Shown: positions 1 to 9,402 of the stretch, piece by piece
How the letters are laid out: each line of letters opens with the position of its first letter
Numbering within the stretch: position 1 is the stretch's first letter
NCBI RefSeq assembly: GCF_040359615.1
Contig: NZ_CP132942.1
Span: 2,232,001 to 2,296,000, forward strand
Source: Tunturibacter psychrotolerans
Lineage (GTDB): Bacteria > Acidobacteriota > Terriglobia > Terriglobales > Acidobacteriaceae
Reading direction: 5' to 3'
Length of the DNA stretch: 64,000 nt
Translations under genes and position numbers: made by a program
Notes under the pieces: generated by a model
Told to the model about the DNA's origin: nothing
Databases searched by the model: none
What the model saw: only the letters and a program-made list of their open reading frames with translations

Positions 1-423
1 GCGCTCGTAGGCGGTGAAGAGCATGTAGGGATTCACCGTGTAGAGGAGGGCTGCGAGGAGAGCGGCTGTGGGAGGAGCGAAGTCTCGGGCGAGACGGTGG
101 AGGGCGAGACCGCTGGCGGTGAGGGCTAGCCAGGTGTAGACGATAGGTGTCGCGGTGATGGGGAAGATGAGGGTGAGGATCGCGCCGAGGGTCCAGGAGA
201 GTGGAGGGTAGAAGACGAAACGAGGTTCTCCGGCGTTCCAGGCAGCGGTGTAGGCCCAGTGAGGGTGAAGGTTGCCGTGAGTGAATTGGCGGGCGGCTTC
301 CATCCAGTTGAGGAGATGGAAGTCGAAGTCGTGGCCGCAGGAGCAGCCGTTGAGGAGGAGAGGGAAGATGGCGATGCAGGCGGCTAGAGGGATCAGGAGA
401 TAAGGGAGCCGGTCGCGCTGCAT
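1..423 (-). CDS. Polytopic membrane protein, N-terminal part (truncated by window edge)
   Basis: An open minus-strand frame begins at an ATG (421-423) and runs off the left edge, giving the first 141 residues. It opens with a hydrophobic segment (about residues 7-25), followed by a Cys-Gly-His-Asp-Phe-Asp-Phe-His motif near residue 28 and a loop rich in Trp and Pro, then at least two further membrane spans. This arrangement resembles large multi-spanning proteins of the PTPS_related/YfhO type, which have a GT-C glycosyltransferase-like fold. Assignment beyond a polytopic membrane protein is inference because most of the protein is missing. No clear Shine-Dalgarno sequence precedes the ATG. 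Confidence 0.6.
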   Translation of the reverse strand, partial: MQRDRLPYLLIPLAACIAIFPLLLNGCSCGHDFDFHLLNWMEAARQFTHGNLHPHWAYTAAWNAGEPRFVFYPPLSWTLGAILTLIFPITATPIVYTWLALTASGLALHRLARDFAPPTAALLAALLYTVNPYMLFTAYER

Positions 424-507
424 GTCTTGAGGGTATCGCAGACTTAGACGTGGGCATTGCGTGATGTTGGGATGTTGACCGACGTCAATCGATGCCAGGG
501 GTGGAGA

Positions 508-1005
508 TCAAAGGATCGATTTCGACATCTCGTATTCGATGAGATTGGGATCGTTGGGGTAGGGCTCGGTTCGGCCGGTTGCAGTGAATCCGAGGCGCTC
601 GTAGAAGGATATGGCGGCGAGGTTGGTGTTGGTGACCATGAGCCGGAGAGTGTGGGCTGCGCAGAGGCGAGCCCAGGATTCGATGGCGTCGACGAGGAGT
701 TTGCCGGTGCCGGTTCGACGGTGGGTGGAGGCAACCCACATCGAGACGAGTTCGGCGTTTTGTGGGACTTCTTTGTTGAGGAAACCGGCGGCGATGCCGC
801 AATACTCGTTCTGGTGATAGGCGAGGTAGCCGACGGAGTGTGGGGTGCAGAGGTTGGCGGCGCGGGTGTGCCATTCGGCTTCAGAGAATTGAGATTCGTG
901 GGCGTAGGTGCTGCCGAAGGCGGATGGTGTGTCCCGGAGAGCGTGGAGACGAACTGTTTTGTAGCTGGCTGATAGCGCCGGAGTGATTTCGTGAAGGATG
1001 ACCAT
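508..1005 (-). CDS. GNAT family N-acetyltransferase
   Basis: A 165-residue protein with the GNAT fold that transfers an acetyl group from acetyl-CoA to an amine. The acetyl-CoA-binding motif A is visible as RRTGTG at residues 96-101 (family pattern R/Q-x-x-G-x-G/A), preceded by a hydrophobic strand (VSMWVA). Motif B is seen as the ISFYERLGF segment near the C-terminus. The substrate cannot be read from the sequence. The start lies 3 bases after the stop of the DHA2 exporter upstream, so the two are almost certainly co-transcribed. That context fits detoxification or drug modification plus efflux, but this is inference. Confidence 0.85.
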   Translation of the reverse strand: MVILHEITPALSASYKTVRLHALRDTPSAFGSTYAHESQFSEAEWHTRAANLCTPHSVGYLAYHQNEYCGIAAGFLNKEVPQNAELVSMWVASTHRRTGTGKLLVDAIESWARLCAAHTLRLMVTNTNLAAISFYERLGFTATGRTEPYPNDPNLIEYEMSKSIL

Positions 1006-1008
1006 GGG

Positions 1009-2595
1009 CTAATGGGCGCCGGCGGGGGGCTTGCCTGGTTTTACTTTTTTCAAGAACCATACGATGCCGACGCAGACAAAACAGAGAAGAGAGAGCCAAC
1101 GGAAGACGTCGACAAATGCCCAGAGGGTGGCCTGGCGGCCGAGCTGCTGGTAGAGGCTGGCCTGGGCGGGATCGGCGGCGTTCGCCTGTCCGTAGGGGTT
1201 GGTCAGGAACTGGGTCATGCTGCCGAGGGAGTTTTGAAACTGCTGGCCGGTGCGAGGAACGGAGTTGATTATGAGGTTTTGGTGGACGTCGGCGCGACGG
1301 GTGAGCAGAGTGGAGGCGATGGAGATGCCGATGGAGCCGCCGATGTTGCGCATGAGGTTGAAGAGGCCGCTGGCATTGCCGATTTGTTTCGTGTCGAGTG
1401 TGCCGTAGGCGGCGGTGCTGATGGGGACGAAGACGAAGCTAAGACCGAAGCCGGTGATGAGGATGGGGAGGAGCAGTGTGGTGGGGGAGATGTCCAGGGT
1501 GACGTTGCCGAAGTAAAGAGTGGTGAGGCCGAAGGTGAAGAAGCCAAAGGTGAGAAGGTAGCGGGGGTCAACCTTGTTTGAGAGGTAGCCGATGACAGGC
1601 ATGCCGCAGACTGCGCCGATGCCGCGAGGAGCGACAGCGAGACCCGCAGTGAACGCTGTGTAACCGAGGAGTTCCTGATAGAAGAGCGGGAGGACGGTGA
1701 CGGTGGAGTAGATGCCGACACCGAACATGAAGATGAGAATGGAGCCCAGGCGGAAGTTTCGGTCTTTGAGGACTTTTAGATCGACGATGGAGTCTTTGTC
1801 GTGCCAGCAGTGCCAACAGAAGTAGATAAAAGATGTAACGAGGAAGAAGACGGCCCAACGAATCCAGATGGCTCCGAACCAGTCGTCTTCCTGACCCTTG
1901 TCGAGGACGACCTGGAGACAGCCTGTCCAGACGACGAGGGCACCAAAGCCGTAGCGGTCGAAGGCGGGGACTCGAGATTTGCTGATGTACGGCGGGTCGT
2001 GGACGAAGCGGCTGATCATGACGATTGCGAGGATGCCGATGGGGATGTTGATGTAGAAGGCGTAGCGCCAGGAGTAGGTGTCGGTGAGCCAGCCGCCCAA
2101 AGTGGGGCCGAGGACTGGGGCTACGACGACTCCGAAGGCGAAGACGGCCATGGCAGCTCCGCGTTTGGAGGGCGGGAAGGATTCGAGGAGGATGGCCTGG
2201 GAGAGAGGTTGCAGGGCGCCACCGCCTGCGCCTTGAACGATGCGGGCCAGCAGCAAGATGCCGAGGGTGGGAGCTGCTCCGCAGGCGAAGCTGGATATGG
2301 TGAAGATCACGATGCAGGACAGGAGGAAGCGCTTACGGCCGAATTTGAGGGAGAACCAGTTGCTGGCGGGAAGGATGATGGCGTTTGCGACGAGGTAGCT
2401 GGTGAGGACCCAGGTGGCTTCGTCGTTGGAGGCGGAGAGAGAACCGGCTATGTAAGGGAGGGCGACCGAGGCGATCGCGGTATCGAGCACCTCCATGAAG
2501 GTGGCGAGCATGACCGATGCGGCGATCAGCCAGGGGTTGACGCCTTGGGTCATGGAAGCGGATTGATCGGGCGGTGCGCTCGCAGCCGAGGCCAT
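1009..2595 (-). CDS. MFS transporter, DHA2 (EmrB/QacA) family, 14 TM
   Basis: A 528-residue proton-driven multidrug exporter of the inner membrane. The length and about fourteen hydrophobic segments match the DHA2 family. MFS motifs are visible: FGRKRFLL in the loop between TM2 and TM3, the RIVQGAGGGALQPLSQ segment in TM4, and a motif-C-like GPTLGGWLTDTYSWR stretch in TM5. EmrB-type exporters usually work with an EmrA membrane-fusion partner, but none is encoded nearby. It is the first gene of a two-gene operon with the GNAT acetyltransferase. The chosen ATG has a short-spaced GGAG; residue 15 is an alternative start. Confidence 0.9.
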   Translation of the reverse strand: MASAASAPPDQSASMTQGVNPWLIAASVMLATFMEVLDTAIASVALPYIAGSLSASNDEATWVLTSYLVANAIILPASNWFSLKFGRKRFLLSCIVIFTISSFACGAAPTLGILLLARIVQGAGGGALQPLSQAILLESFPPSKRGAAMAVFAFGVVVAPVLGPTLGGWLTDTYSWRYAFYINIPIGILAIVMISRFVHDPPYISKSRVPAFDRYGFGALVVWTGCLQVVLDKGQEDDWFGAIWIRWAVFFLVTSFIYFCWHCWHDKDSIVDLKVLKDRNFRLGSILIFMFGVGIYSTVTVLPLFYQELLGYTAFTAGLAVAPRGIGAVCGMPVIGYLSNKVDPRYLLTFGFFTFGLTTLYFGNVTLDISPTTLLLPILITGFGLSFVFVPISTAAYGTLDTKQIGNASGLFNLMRNIGGSIGISIASTLLTRRADVHQNLIINSVPRTGQQFQNSLGSMTQFLTNPYGQANAADPAQASLYQQLGRQATLWAFVDVFRWLSLLCFVCVGIVWFLKKVKPGKPPAGAH

Positions 2596-2698
2596 GGTCT
2601 CCGGAAGGATCCTTGCGGTGGAGTGATTGTCTCCTAAATAGAGGCAAAAAAGGAGGTAATGGATGCATTCGAAGTTTGCGCGGTGCGGTTAGCGACGC

Positions 2699-2734
2699 AA
2701 AAAGGCGGCAGGCCCGTTGGATGGAGCCTGCCGC
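2699..2734 (-). terminator. Rho-independent terminator after the small lipoprotein gene
   Basis: Read on the minus strand, a perfect 9-bp stem (GCGGCAGGC / GCCTGCCGC) encloses a 12-base loop. It is followed by one C and a run of five T. It lies 55 bases beyond the lipoprotein stop and would separate that transcript from the exporter operon. Confidence 0.8.
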
Positions 2735-2788
2735 GCTTGGTTGGTTGTGGTTTCCGGCGTACGTCTGCCGGTTCGGTGTCGAGGGGCT

Positions 2789-3070
2789 TTAGGAGGGGTT
2801 GCGGCCCATCTGGCCCATCGACTGGGAGACGTTGTGATAAGAGCCCATCTGTAGCCTCCGCGTGGAAGGGGAGTGGCGGAGCGGGGGAACCTGGACGGCG
2901 TCGAGGCTCTTCGGAAGGTGGGTGGACCAGGTGTAGGTGGTGGTCGAGATGTTGGGGGAGTCTTCGGTGGCGTTACAACCAGAGAGGAGACCGGCTAGGA
3001 GGCCTGCGAGGCCCAGGGAGGCGACTTTCAAAAGGCGGCGTGCGGTACGGCGTGCAGTAAGGGAAGACAT
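2789..3070 (-). CDS. Small lipoprotein of unknown function
   Basis: A 93-residue protein with a basic N-terminus (SSLTARRTARRLL), a hydrophobic core and a lipobox LLSGC near residue 31, so it should be lipidated and anchored in the envelope after cleavage by signal peptidase II. The mature part is about 60 residues, has no recognised domain, and ends in a Ser/Gln/Met-rich tail. I chose the ATG at 3068-3070 because GGAG lies 8 bases upstream and the lipobox then falls at a normal distance. An open frame extends further upstream but would bury the signal peptide. It is divergent from dnaK. Confidence 0.7.
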   Translation of the reverse strand: MSSLTARRTARRLLKVASLGLAGLLAGLLSGCNATEDSPNISTTTYTWSTHLPKSLDAVQVPPLRHSPSTRRLQMGSYHNVSQSMGQMGRNPS

Positions 3071-3430
3071 GAGCAGAGCTCCAAGTGATGCATTAATTGA
3101 AGGAAGCGTAACTGGGGGCATCAAGGGCGACAATGACACCTTCGAGGGACCGATTGGGCGATATCGCCGGGGTGTTTTGGCGAATCACGTGTTTGGTCTA
3201 TCGGCGGGTGGGAGTGGGGACTGGAGGCGCGTCGGGAGAATTCTTAGGCTAGATTTCGGTTCTTTTGTAATGGCTGGGCGGAGGCTAAAGCTATTTGGAA
3301 GAATGAGTAAGGGTTTTGAATCCAATAGGTGGTTGGGTACATCAGAATAGTTGACAATAAGTGACTCAAGGTGAGATTCTTGGGATGTCAAAAATGTTGA
3401 TGGGCTGCGAGCCCAGAATGGGGATTTGGG
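3071..3430. other. Divergent intergenic region between the lipoprotein and dnaK
   Basis: These 360 bases hold no convincing gene: the open frames in them lack ribosome sites and have atypical composition. The right third carries the dnaK promoter and a HAIR-like operator (listed separately). No CIRCE element (TTAGCACTC-N9-GAGTGCTAA) is visible. Confidence 0.6.
3350..3370 (+). promoter_or_regulatory. HAIR-like HspR operator overlapping the dnaK -35 box
   Basis: The sequence GTTGACA-N7-ACTCAAG matches the HspR inverted repeat CTTGAGT-N7-ACTCAAG. The right half-site is perfect, the left has the TTGA core, and the 7-base spacing is exact. The left half contains TTGACA, a consensus -35 hexamer. 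A weak -10 candidate (GATTCT, 3375-3380) follows after 18 bases. An HspR homologue is encoded at 10289-10690. Repressor occupancy would block RNA polymerase at dnaK. The motif is seen in the sequence; its function is inference. Confidence 0.6.
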
Positions 3431-5347
3431 ATGGCGAAGATTATTGGAATTGACTTGGGAACGACGAACTCATGCGTCGCGGTGATGGAAGGTGGGGAGC
3501 CGAAGGTGATCCCGAACGAAGAGGGTGGCCGGACGACCCCTTCCGTGGTTGCGTTCACCAAGAGTGGCGAGCGGCTGGTGGGCCAGGTGGCCAAGCGCCA
3601 GGCGATTACGAATCCGGAGAATACGGTTTATTCGATCAAGCGGTTTATGGGTCGTCGCATGAATGAAGTTGGCGACGAGTTGAAGATGGTGCCGTACAAG
3701 GTTGTTGCGAAGGGCGACAACATTGTGGTGAGCGCGCAGGGTAAGGAGTTCACTCCGCCTGAGATCTCGGCGATGATTCTGCAGAAGCTGAAGAAGGCTG
3801 CAGAGGACTATCTGGGGACCTCGGTGACCGAGGCTGTGATTACGGTTCCGGCTTACTTCAATGATGCTCAGCGTCAGGCGACCAAAGATGCCGGCAAGAT
3901 CGCTGGACTGGATGTGAAGCGTATTGTGAACGAGCCGACTGCGGCTGCGCTTGCTTATGGTCTGGACAAGAAGAAGGACGAGACGATTGCGGTCTATGAC
4001 TTCGGTGGCGGTACGTTCGATATCTCGATTCTTGAGGTTGGTGAAGGCGTCATTGAGGTGAAGTCGACCAACGGTGATACGCACCTTGGTGGTGACAACC
4101 TTGACCAGCGCATTGTGGATTGGCTGATTGCTGAGTTCAAGGCTGATACCGGGCTTGATCTGCATGCGAAGGGCAACGAGATGGCGCTGCAGCGGTTGAA
4201 GGATGCCGCAGAGAAGGCGAAGATCGAGCTGTCGACGGCGCAGGAGTCGGAGATCAATCTCCCCTTCATTACCGCCGATGCGAGTGGACCGAAGCACCTT
4301 GTTCGGAACTTGACTCGCGCGAAGCTGGAGTCATTGGTCGATGATCTGCTGCAGCGGTCGATTGGACCGTCGAAGCAGGCGATGAAGGATGCTGGCGTGG
4401 ATGCGAGCAAGATCGACGAGGTGGTTCTCGTCGGTGGTCAGACTCGAATGCCGAAGATTCAGCAGTTGGTGAAGGAGCTGTTCGGCAAGGAGCCGCATAA
4501 GGGCGTGAACCCGGATGAGGTTGTGGCGATCGGCGCGGCAGTTCAGGCTGGCGTGTTGGCTGGTGAAGTGAAGGATCTGTTGCTGCTCGATGTGACTCCG
4601 CTGACGTTGTCGATTGAGACGATGGGCGGTGTGGCGACGGCGATGATCAACCGGAACACTACGATTCCGACGAAGAAGACGGAGACGTTCTCGACGGCGG
4701 CTGATTCGCAGACTGAAGTTGAAGTGCATGTGCTGCAGGGCGAACGGCCGATGGCGGCGCAGAACCGGACGCTAGGCAAGTTCAAGCTGGCTGGAATTCC
4801 TCCGGCTCCGCGTGGCGTGCCGCAGATCGAGGTTACGTTTGACATCGATGCGAACGGCATTCTGAATGTGACGGCCAAGGACAATGCGACGGGTAAGGAT
4901 CAGAAGATTACGATTACCAGCTCGTCGGGCTTGAGCAAGGAAGAGGTTGAGCGGATGGCGAAGGATGCCGAGGCTCACGCGGCTGAGGACAAGGAGCAGC
5001 GGGAGGCGGTCGAGGCTCGGAATGGACTGGATTCGCTGGTCTACAACATTGAAAAGATGTTGAAGGATGCAGGCGATAAGGTTCAGGAGTCGGATAAGAC
5101 CGAGGTCGAGACGGCTCTGGCGGAGGCGAAGACGACTCTGGCTGGAACTCCGAGCGCGAGTGAGCTGAATGCTGCGAAGGATCGTCTAACGACTGTGAGC
5201 CACAAGCTCGCAGAGGCGATGTACAAGGCGTCTGCGGCATCAGCACCGACCGATGGTGCGACAGCAGCGACGGAAACGCACGAAGAGCCGAAGAAGGACG
5301 AAGGCGTGATTGATGCTGAATACGTCGACGTCGATGAAAAGAAATAA
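3431..5347 (+). CDS. dnaK: Molecular chaperone DnaK (Hsp70)
   Basis: A 638-residue ATP-dependent chaperone that binds unfolded cytosolic polypeptides together with DnaJ and GrpE. All signatures are present: the phosphate loop [12 protein letters not shown] at residues 5-16, [14 protein letters not shown] near 190, [14 protein letters not shown] near 335, the linker [11 protein letters not shown], a substrate-binding domain, a helical lid, and an acidic C-terminal tail ending in VDVDEKK. The length is normal for bacterial DnaK. The gene stands alone as a transcript unit, with an HspR-type operator upstream and a strong terminator downstream. dnaJ and hspR lie 3-5 kb further on the same strand, and no grpE is present in the window. 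Confidence 0.98.
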   Translation: MAKIIGIDLGTTNSCVAVMEGGEPKVIPNEEGGRTTPSVVAFTKSGERLVGQVAKRQAITNPENTVYSIKRFMGRRMNEVGDELKMVPYKVVAKGDNIVVSAQGKEFTPPEISAMILQKLKKAAEDYLGTSVTEAVITVPAYFNDAQRQATKDAGKIAGLDVKRIVNEPTAAALAYGLDKKKDETIAVYDFGGGTFDISILEVGEGVIEVKSTNGDTHLGGDNLDQRIVDWLIAEFKADTGLDLHAKGNEMALQRLKDAAEKAKIELSTAQESEINLPFITADASGPKHLVRNLTRAKLESLVDDLLQRSIGPSKQAMKDAGVDASKIDEVVLVGGQTRMPKIQQLVKELFGKEPHKGVNPDEVVAIGAAVQAGVLAGEVKDLLLLDVTPLTLSIETMGGVATAMINRNTTIPTKKTETFSTAADSQTEVEVHVLQGERPMAAQNRTLGKFKLAGIPPAPRGVPQIEVTFDIDANGILNVTAKDNATGKDQKITITSSSGLSKEEVERMAKDAEAHAAEDKEQREAVEARNGLDSLVYNIEKMLKDAGDKVQESDKTEVETALAEAKTTLAGTPSASELNAAKDRLTTVSHKLAEAMYKASAASAPTDGATAATETHEEPKKDEGVIDAEYVDVDEKK

Positions 5348-5385
5348 GTGTAATCCGTAAGGACTGGTTTGAACGTAATAAAGGT

Positions 5386-5419
5386 GAGGGGCGTTCCTGA
5401 TGGGGTGCCCCTCCTTTTT
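5386..5419 (+). terminator. Rho-independent terminator after dnaK
   Basis: A 7-bp perfect stem GAGGGGC/GCCCCTC with a 14-base loop is followed by C and five T, 38 bases after the dnaK stop. It makes dnaK monocistronic. Confidence 0.8.
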
Positions 5420-5568
5420 ATCAGTTCGAATTGTGGGGGTTGGCGTGTAGAGTGCGTCTATCACCAGAAAGGTGTGTAGCGGTGAGCGGAAGAAACAGGG
5501 AAGATCAGTACGCAGAGACGTTTTGGATGGAGAACCTGGAACTCAATCGATTGCTTGGAGGGAAGACC

Positions 5569-5739
5569 ATGACCGAGACGATGTGGAAGTGCGACCAGGT
5601 TCGAGCAGGCCGGCTGTACAACCGGATGATGTTCGATACCAAAGAAGAAGCGGTGAAGTTCGCCCAGCGGATGCAGCAGATGGAGCCGGATCAGATGTTT
5701 TCGATCGAGGCGATCGAGGCGCGTCAGGTCTGGAACTGA
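5569..5739 (+). CDS. Small conserved-type hypothetical protein (56 aa)
   Basis: A 56-residue soluble protein of unknown function. I placed the start at the ATG of MTETMWKCDQVRAG because GGAG lies 7-10 bases upstream. The open frame extends 46 codons further 5' but those codons run through a poorly coding stretch. The sequence has one Cys, many Met and charged residues, and looks like a small mixed alpha/beta fold (the segment FDTKEEAVKFAQRMQQMEP is a probable helix). No domain is recognised. It follows the dnaK terminator, so it needs its own promoter, and it converges on the acyltransferase with only 4 bases between stop codons. Confidence 0.6.
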   Translation: MTETMWKCDQVRAGRLYNRMMFDTKEEAVKFAQRMQQMEPDQMFSIEAIEARQVWN

Positions 5740-5743
5740 TCTG

Positions 5744-6853
5744 TTAGACGGAGCGCGTTCGAATAACTTCGAAGCGCTTCTTGTAGCGCAGTATGGGTGA
5801 TTCGAAGAATCGGTAAGAGATAGAAGCCAGCAAGACAGTGAGGATGAAGGCAAACGCGACTTCAAGTGCGTTGGTCGTCATCCTCGCTATTTGGTGGCCA
5901 CTGGTGAGGCGATGAACGAGGTAAATCGAGAGACGTAGCATGGCCCAGTGAAAGACGTAGAGACCGTACGAGATCTTTCCCAGGTAGACCAGGGGGCGCA
6001 GTTTGGCTAGACGTGTCTCACCGAGGAAGCTGAAGAAGAGCAGGGTGCAGCCAAGGTTGACGCAGAGGTAGCCGGGAGCTGCGAGATGGAAGGTAACCGG
6101 GTCTGATGTTTCCTTGACCTGAAAGAGATGTTGGGCTGCACCAAGAGCGGCAAGACCCATGATGAAGAAGAGCGATCGGACGAGGGGATGTAGTTTTGGC
6201 GCACGGCCTCGAAGCGCAAGCGCAAGTAAAGCTCCTGTGCTGAAGAACTGGAATTGAACGAAGCTGTTAACCCAGATCATCAGGATGGCGCTGGAGCCGG
6301 CATGGCATAGGTGAGCGAGCGCCAGATAGGCAACGGCAAACATGGCGATGGAGAAGACGATGGAGCCAGAGCGGTGGAGGTATTTCCGGGCAGAAGGCCA
6401 GAGGATGTAGAACTGCTCCTCTACGGGGATGCTCCAGAGCGGCGTTGAGATGGTATCGGTAAAGCCGTGGTACGCGACGTACCAGTTGCCCGCGGCGAAG
6501 AGGAAAGCCAAGAGGCGTGAGGTGGTGAAGACTCCGGGGTTCAGGTGGAGTTGCAAGAGGTAGTCAACCAGCAGAACGATAAAATAGAGGGGCCAAATGC
6601 GGAGGCCCCGTCGAATGTAAAAGGCTCGAAGGTGAATGTCTCCAGATTGACTCTTTTCACGCTCGAGCAATTCGGTAATGAGGTAAGAGCTGAGCAGGAA
6701 GAAGAGACAGACGCCAAGCGCACCGGCGATGCGGAAGGAATCGAAGATGCCGCTGGCGACAGTGACGGAGTGATAGAAGAAGACTAGAAGAAAGGCGACA
6801 AAGCGAAGAACATCAAGCTCTGGCCGGTAGAAGCTAGCATTTGTTGCGGTCAA
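5744..6853 (-). CDS. Acyltransferase 3 family membrane protein (OafA/YrhL type)
   Basis: About 369 residues with roughly ten membrane segments. The family transfers acetyl or other acyl groups to sugars of surface polysaccharide or lipids. The signature N-terminus is RPELDVLRFVAFLLVFFYHS: R17 and H28 form the conserved R-x10-H pair. A later IPVEEQFYILWP segment is also typical. I chose a TTG start at 6851-6853 because it has GAGG with 6-base spacing and puts the first helix right at the N-terminus. An ATG at 6914-6916 and a GTG at 7028-7030 are open in frame but have no ribosome site. It is divergent from the glycosylase gene. Confidence 0.85.
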   Translation of the reverse strand: MTATNASFYRPELDVLRFVAFLLVFFYHSVTVASGIFDSFRIAGALGVCLFFLLSSYLITELLEREKSQSGDIHLRAFYIRRGLRIWPLYFIVLLVDYLLQLHLNPGVFTTSRLLAFLFAAGNWYVAYHGFTDTISTPLWSIPVEEQFYILWPSARKYLHRSGSIVFSIAMFAVAYLALAHLCHAGSSAILMIWVNSFVQFQFFSTGALLALALRGRAPKLHPLVRSLFFIMGLAALGAAQHLFQVKETSDPVTFHLAAPGYLCVNLGCTLLFFSFLGETRLAKLRPLVYLGKISYGLYVFHWAMLRLSIYLVHRLTSGHQIARMTTNALEVAFAFILTVLLASISYRFFESPILRYKKRFEVIRTRSV

Positions 6854-7064
6854 AGAATTCCTCGTTAGACGCTTGTGCAGACGATGGGGAGCGCCGCGTT
6901 CCAAGGAGCATAGCATGGAGGATGCAGCGTTAAAGTCAGAGATGGCGATGTAGACCTCTGAGCGCAGTATTCCGCACTCCCAATGTGAATTGAGGCGAAT
7001 GGACGTCCGCGATGGATTCGACGATGGCACCAGATGCGAGCGACTGCGACGAGAGTGAGAGAAG

Positions 7065-7967
7065 ATGCCTGAGGGGAACGAGATTCATCGATGGGCCGAG
7101 AGGCACTCGGCTGCGTTTGCGGGGAAGACTGTTCGGGTGGATGGGCCGCAGGGGCGGTTTACCGATGCGGGGATGATTGATGGGCGAAAGCTGAAGCGAG
7201 TGCTGGCTGTGGGGAAGCATCTTGGGTATGACTTCGGAAAGGACTTGATCCTCCATGTGCATCTCGGGCTGCAGGGAGACTTCACGGAGGGTTCGGGGCC
7301 GCTACCGGAGGTGCGTGGTGCGTTGCGGCTGCGGATGTGGAATGAGGCTGCGGTGAAGAGGCCGGCGGTGCCGGGTGTGAGTAAGCGGCATGCTTGGTAT
7401 TCGGACGATGATGGGACTGGGCATATTGAATCGTCGAAGGTGGCGTGGGTGGAGTTGCGCGGGCCGATGGACTGCTCGATCTACTCGCAGGAGAAGTGGG
7501 ATGCGTTGCTAGAGCGTCTGGGGCCTGATCCGTTAAATGGGGATGGGCCGGAGAAGATGATTGCGCGTGTTGCGAAGAGCAAGAAGGCGATTGGAGAGCT
7601 GCTGATGGACCAGTCGGTGGCGGCGGGAGTAGGGAATATCTTTCGTGCTGAGTTGCTGTTTCGGGCGCGGCTGAGCCCGTTTACTCCGGGAAAAGACGTA
7701 GCGGAGAGCACGCTGCGGTCGATATGGAAAGAGGCGATCGTGTTGATGAAGGCTGGGATGATCGATCGGAGGATTGTGACGACGAAGCCGAAGGATCGGC
7801 CGCATAAGAGTGGGCCGGTGCTGAAGGAAGAGGCGCACTATGTGTATCGGCGGCAGGGTCGGCCTTGCTCAATCAGCGGGACGAAGATTTTGACGAAGGT
7901 GATGGCGGGGCGGAATCTTTTTTGGTGTCCGGTCTGCCAGGCGGGGCAGGATTCGAAGGCTGAGTGA
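7065..7967 (+). CDS. Fpg/Nei family DNA glycosylase (base excision repair)
   Basis: A 300-residue bifunctional glycosylase/AP lyase that removes oxidised bases. The N-terminus MPEGNEIHR supplies the catalytic Pro2 and Glu3 after Met removal. The helix-two-turn-helix region includes DQSVAAGVGNIFRAELLF. At the C-terminus the zinc finger reads PCSISGTK...WCPVC: the second Cys of the usual C-x2-C is Ser (codon AGC), so only three of four ligands remain. The N-terminal sequence resembles the actinobacterial Nei2 group more than classical MutM. It is 49 bases upstream of dnaJ and probably co-transcribed with it. Confidence 0.9.
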   Translation: MPEGNEIHRWAERHSAAFAGKTVRVDGPQGRFTDAGMIDGRKLKRVLAVGKHLGYDFGKDLILHVHLGLQGDFTEGSGPLPEVRGALRLRMWNEAAVKRPAVPGVSKRHAWYSDDDGTGHIESSKVAWVELRGPMDCSIYSQEKWDALLERLGPDPLNGDGPEKMIARVAKSKKAIGELLMDQSVAAGVGNIFRAELLFRARLSPFTPGKDVAESTLRSIWKEAIVLMKAGMIDRRIVTTKPKDRPHKSGPVLKEEAHYVYRRQGRPCSISGTKILTKVMAGRNLFWCPVCQAGQDSKAE

Positions 7968-8016
7968 GGTTTAGAGATGCGCGTGAGGCGCATTGGTAAG
8001 AGAATGGAAGAAGATT

Positions 8017-9267
8017 ATGGCGACGACACAGACGAAAGACTATTACGGCACGCTGGGCGTGAAGAAGACGGCGACGGCGGAGGAGATTCGCAAGGCGTTT
8101 CGCAAGGCTGCGCGGAAGTATCACCCGGACGTGAATCCGAACGACAAAAAAGCCGAGGAGAAGTTCAAAGAGATCTCTGAAGCGAACGATGTTTTGAGCG
8201 ATGACAAGAAGCGGAAGATCTACGACCAGCTTGGCTTCTACTCGGACAATATCGACCCGGCTGCGGCGGAGGCTGCCGCGCGGGGCGGCTATGGCGGAGG
8301 TGCATCTTCTGGTGGTTATGGTGCCGGACGTGCTGGTGCGAGCCGCGGTGCCGGGCAGGAGGTTCCGTTTGACTTTGGGGGGTTCGATTTTTCGGACTTT
8401 CAGAGTGGACGCGCGGCGCAGCAGGAGTCGGGCGGCGGGTTTGGCGGGAGCTTCAAGGACATCTTCAGCGGGATGTTTAACGGAGGGAAGCAGGCCGCGC
8501 GTGGGCCGCAGCCGGGGACCGATCTTGAATACCAGGTGAGCGTCGATTTCTGGATGGCAGTGCGGGGTGGTGTAACGCGGCTGGAGATTCAGCGGCAGGA
8601 GGTTTGCCCGACATGCAAGGGCAAGTCAACTACGGGCGGAAGTGTGGAGTGTCCGGAGTGCCATGGTTCGGGACAGGTGACGCAGATGGGCGGCCGGATG
8701 AAGTTCAATATTCAGTGTCCGCGGTGCGGTGGTTCGGGGAAGGTGCAGAACTCGTGCCTGACCTGCGATGGCGAGGGTGTGGTGACCAAGCGTGAGCCGC
8801 TGGAGTTTCGCATTAAGCCGGGGACCCGGGATGGACAAAGGATTCGGCTGGCGGGTAAAGGCAATGCGGGGACGAATGGCGGACCGGCGGGAGATCTGTT
8901 TTTGATTATCAAGGCGGGGACGCATCCGGTGTTTACGCGGGCGGCGGATGACATATATGTAACCGTTCCGGTTACGATGACCGAAGCCGCGCTGGGAGCA
9001 AAGATTGATGTGCCTACGATCGATTCGCATGAGGGCGGCGCAAGAACGCAGTTGAAGATTCCGCCAGGGACACAGACGGGACAGAAGCTGCGGCTGCGGG
9101 AGAAGGGAGTGCCTTCAGCTTCGCGGGAGGGTGCTCGTGGCGATGAGATCGTGGAGGTGAAGATCGTCGTGCCGAAGGTGCATGATGAACGAAGCAAGGA
9201 GATTTTGCGCGAGTTGGCGAAGCTGAATCCGGAGGATCCGCGCGAAGATTTATTTCAGAATGTGTAA
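8017..9267 (+). CDS. dnaJ: Molecular chaperone DnaJ (Hsp40, type I)
   Basis: A 416-residue co-chaperone that stimulates the DnaK ATPase and delivers substrates. The domains in order are the J domain with HPD at residues 36-38, a Gly/Phe-rich linker (about 88-160), a cysteine-rich zinc region with four CxxC repeats (CPTC at 197, [24 protein letters not shown] to 254), and the C-terminal beta domains. The first zinc repeat ends KGKS instead of the usual final Gly. I chose the ATG of [11 protein letters not shown] because GGAAG precedes it; an in-frame start eight codons upstream is less likely. It lies within the same strand group as dnaK and hspR. Confidence 0.96.
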   Translation: MATTQTKDYYGTLGVKKTATAEEIRKAFRKAARKYHPDVNPNDKKAEEKFKEISEANDVLSDDKKRKIYDQLGFYSDNIDPAAAEAAARGGYGGGASSGGYGAGRAGASRGAGQEVPFDFGGFDFSDFQSGRAAQQESGGGFGGSFKDIFSGMFNGGKQAARGPQPGTDLEYQVSVDFWMAVRGGVTRLEIQRQEVCPTCKGKSTTGGSVECPECHGSGQVTQMGGRMKFNIQCPRCGGSGKVQNSCLTCDGEGVVTKREPLEFRIKPGTRDGQRIRLAGKGNAGTNGGPAGDLFLIIKAGTHPVFTRAADDIYVTVPVTMTEAALGAKIDVPTIDSHEGGARTQLKIPPGTQTGQKLRLREKGVPSASREGARGDEIVEVKIVVPKVHDERSKEILRELAKLNPEDPREDLFQNV

Positions 9268-9402
9268 GTTCTAATTTCTTTGCACCCCGCTTGACCGTTT
9301 GTCGCATCCTAGTTCATCAAGAAATGTTGGGGTGTACATGGTCTGTTTGCACTGAAACTTGTGCACCCATGATGAAATCTCTCTAAAATCGGAGGTGATT
9401 CC

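Noticed and set aside
1801..2637. A 278-codon plus-strand open frame
   Set aside because: It mirrors the DHA2 exporter in the opposite strand and lacks a credible ribosome site.
3071..3430. A CIRCE element for HrcA control of dnaK
   Set aside because: No TTAGCACTC-N9-GAGTGCTAA or close variant is present; the HAIR-like site is the better match.
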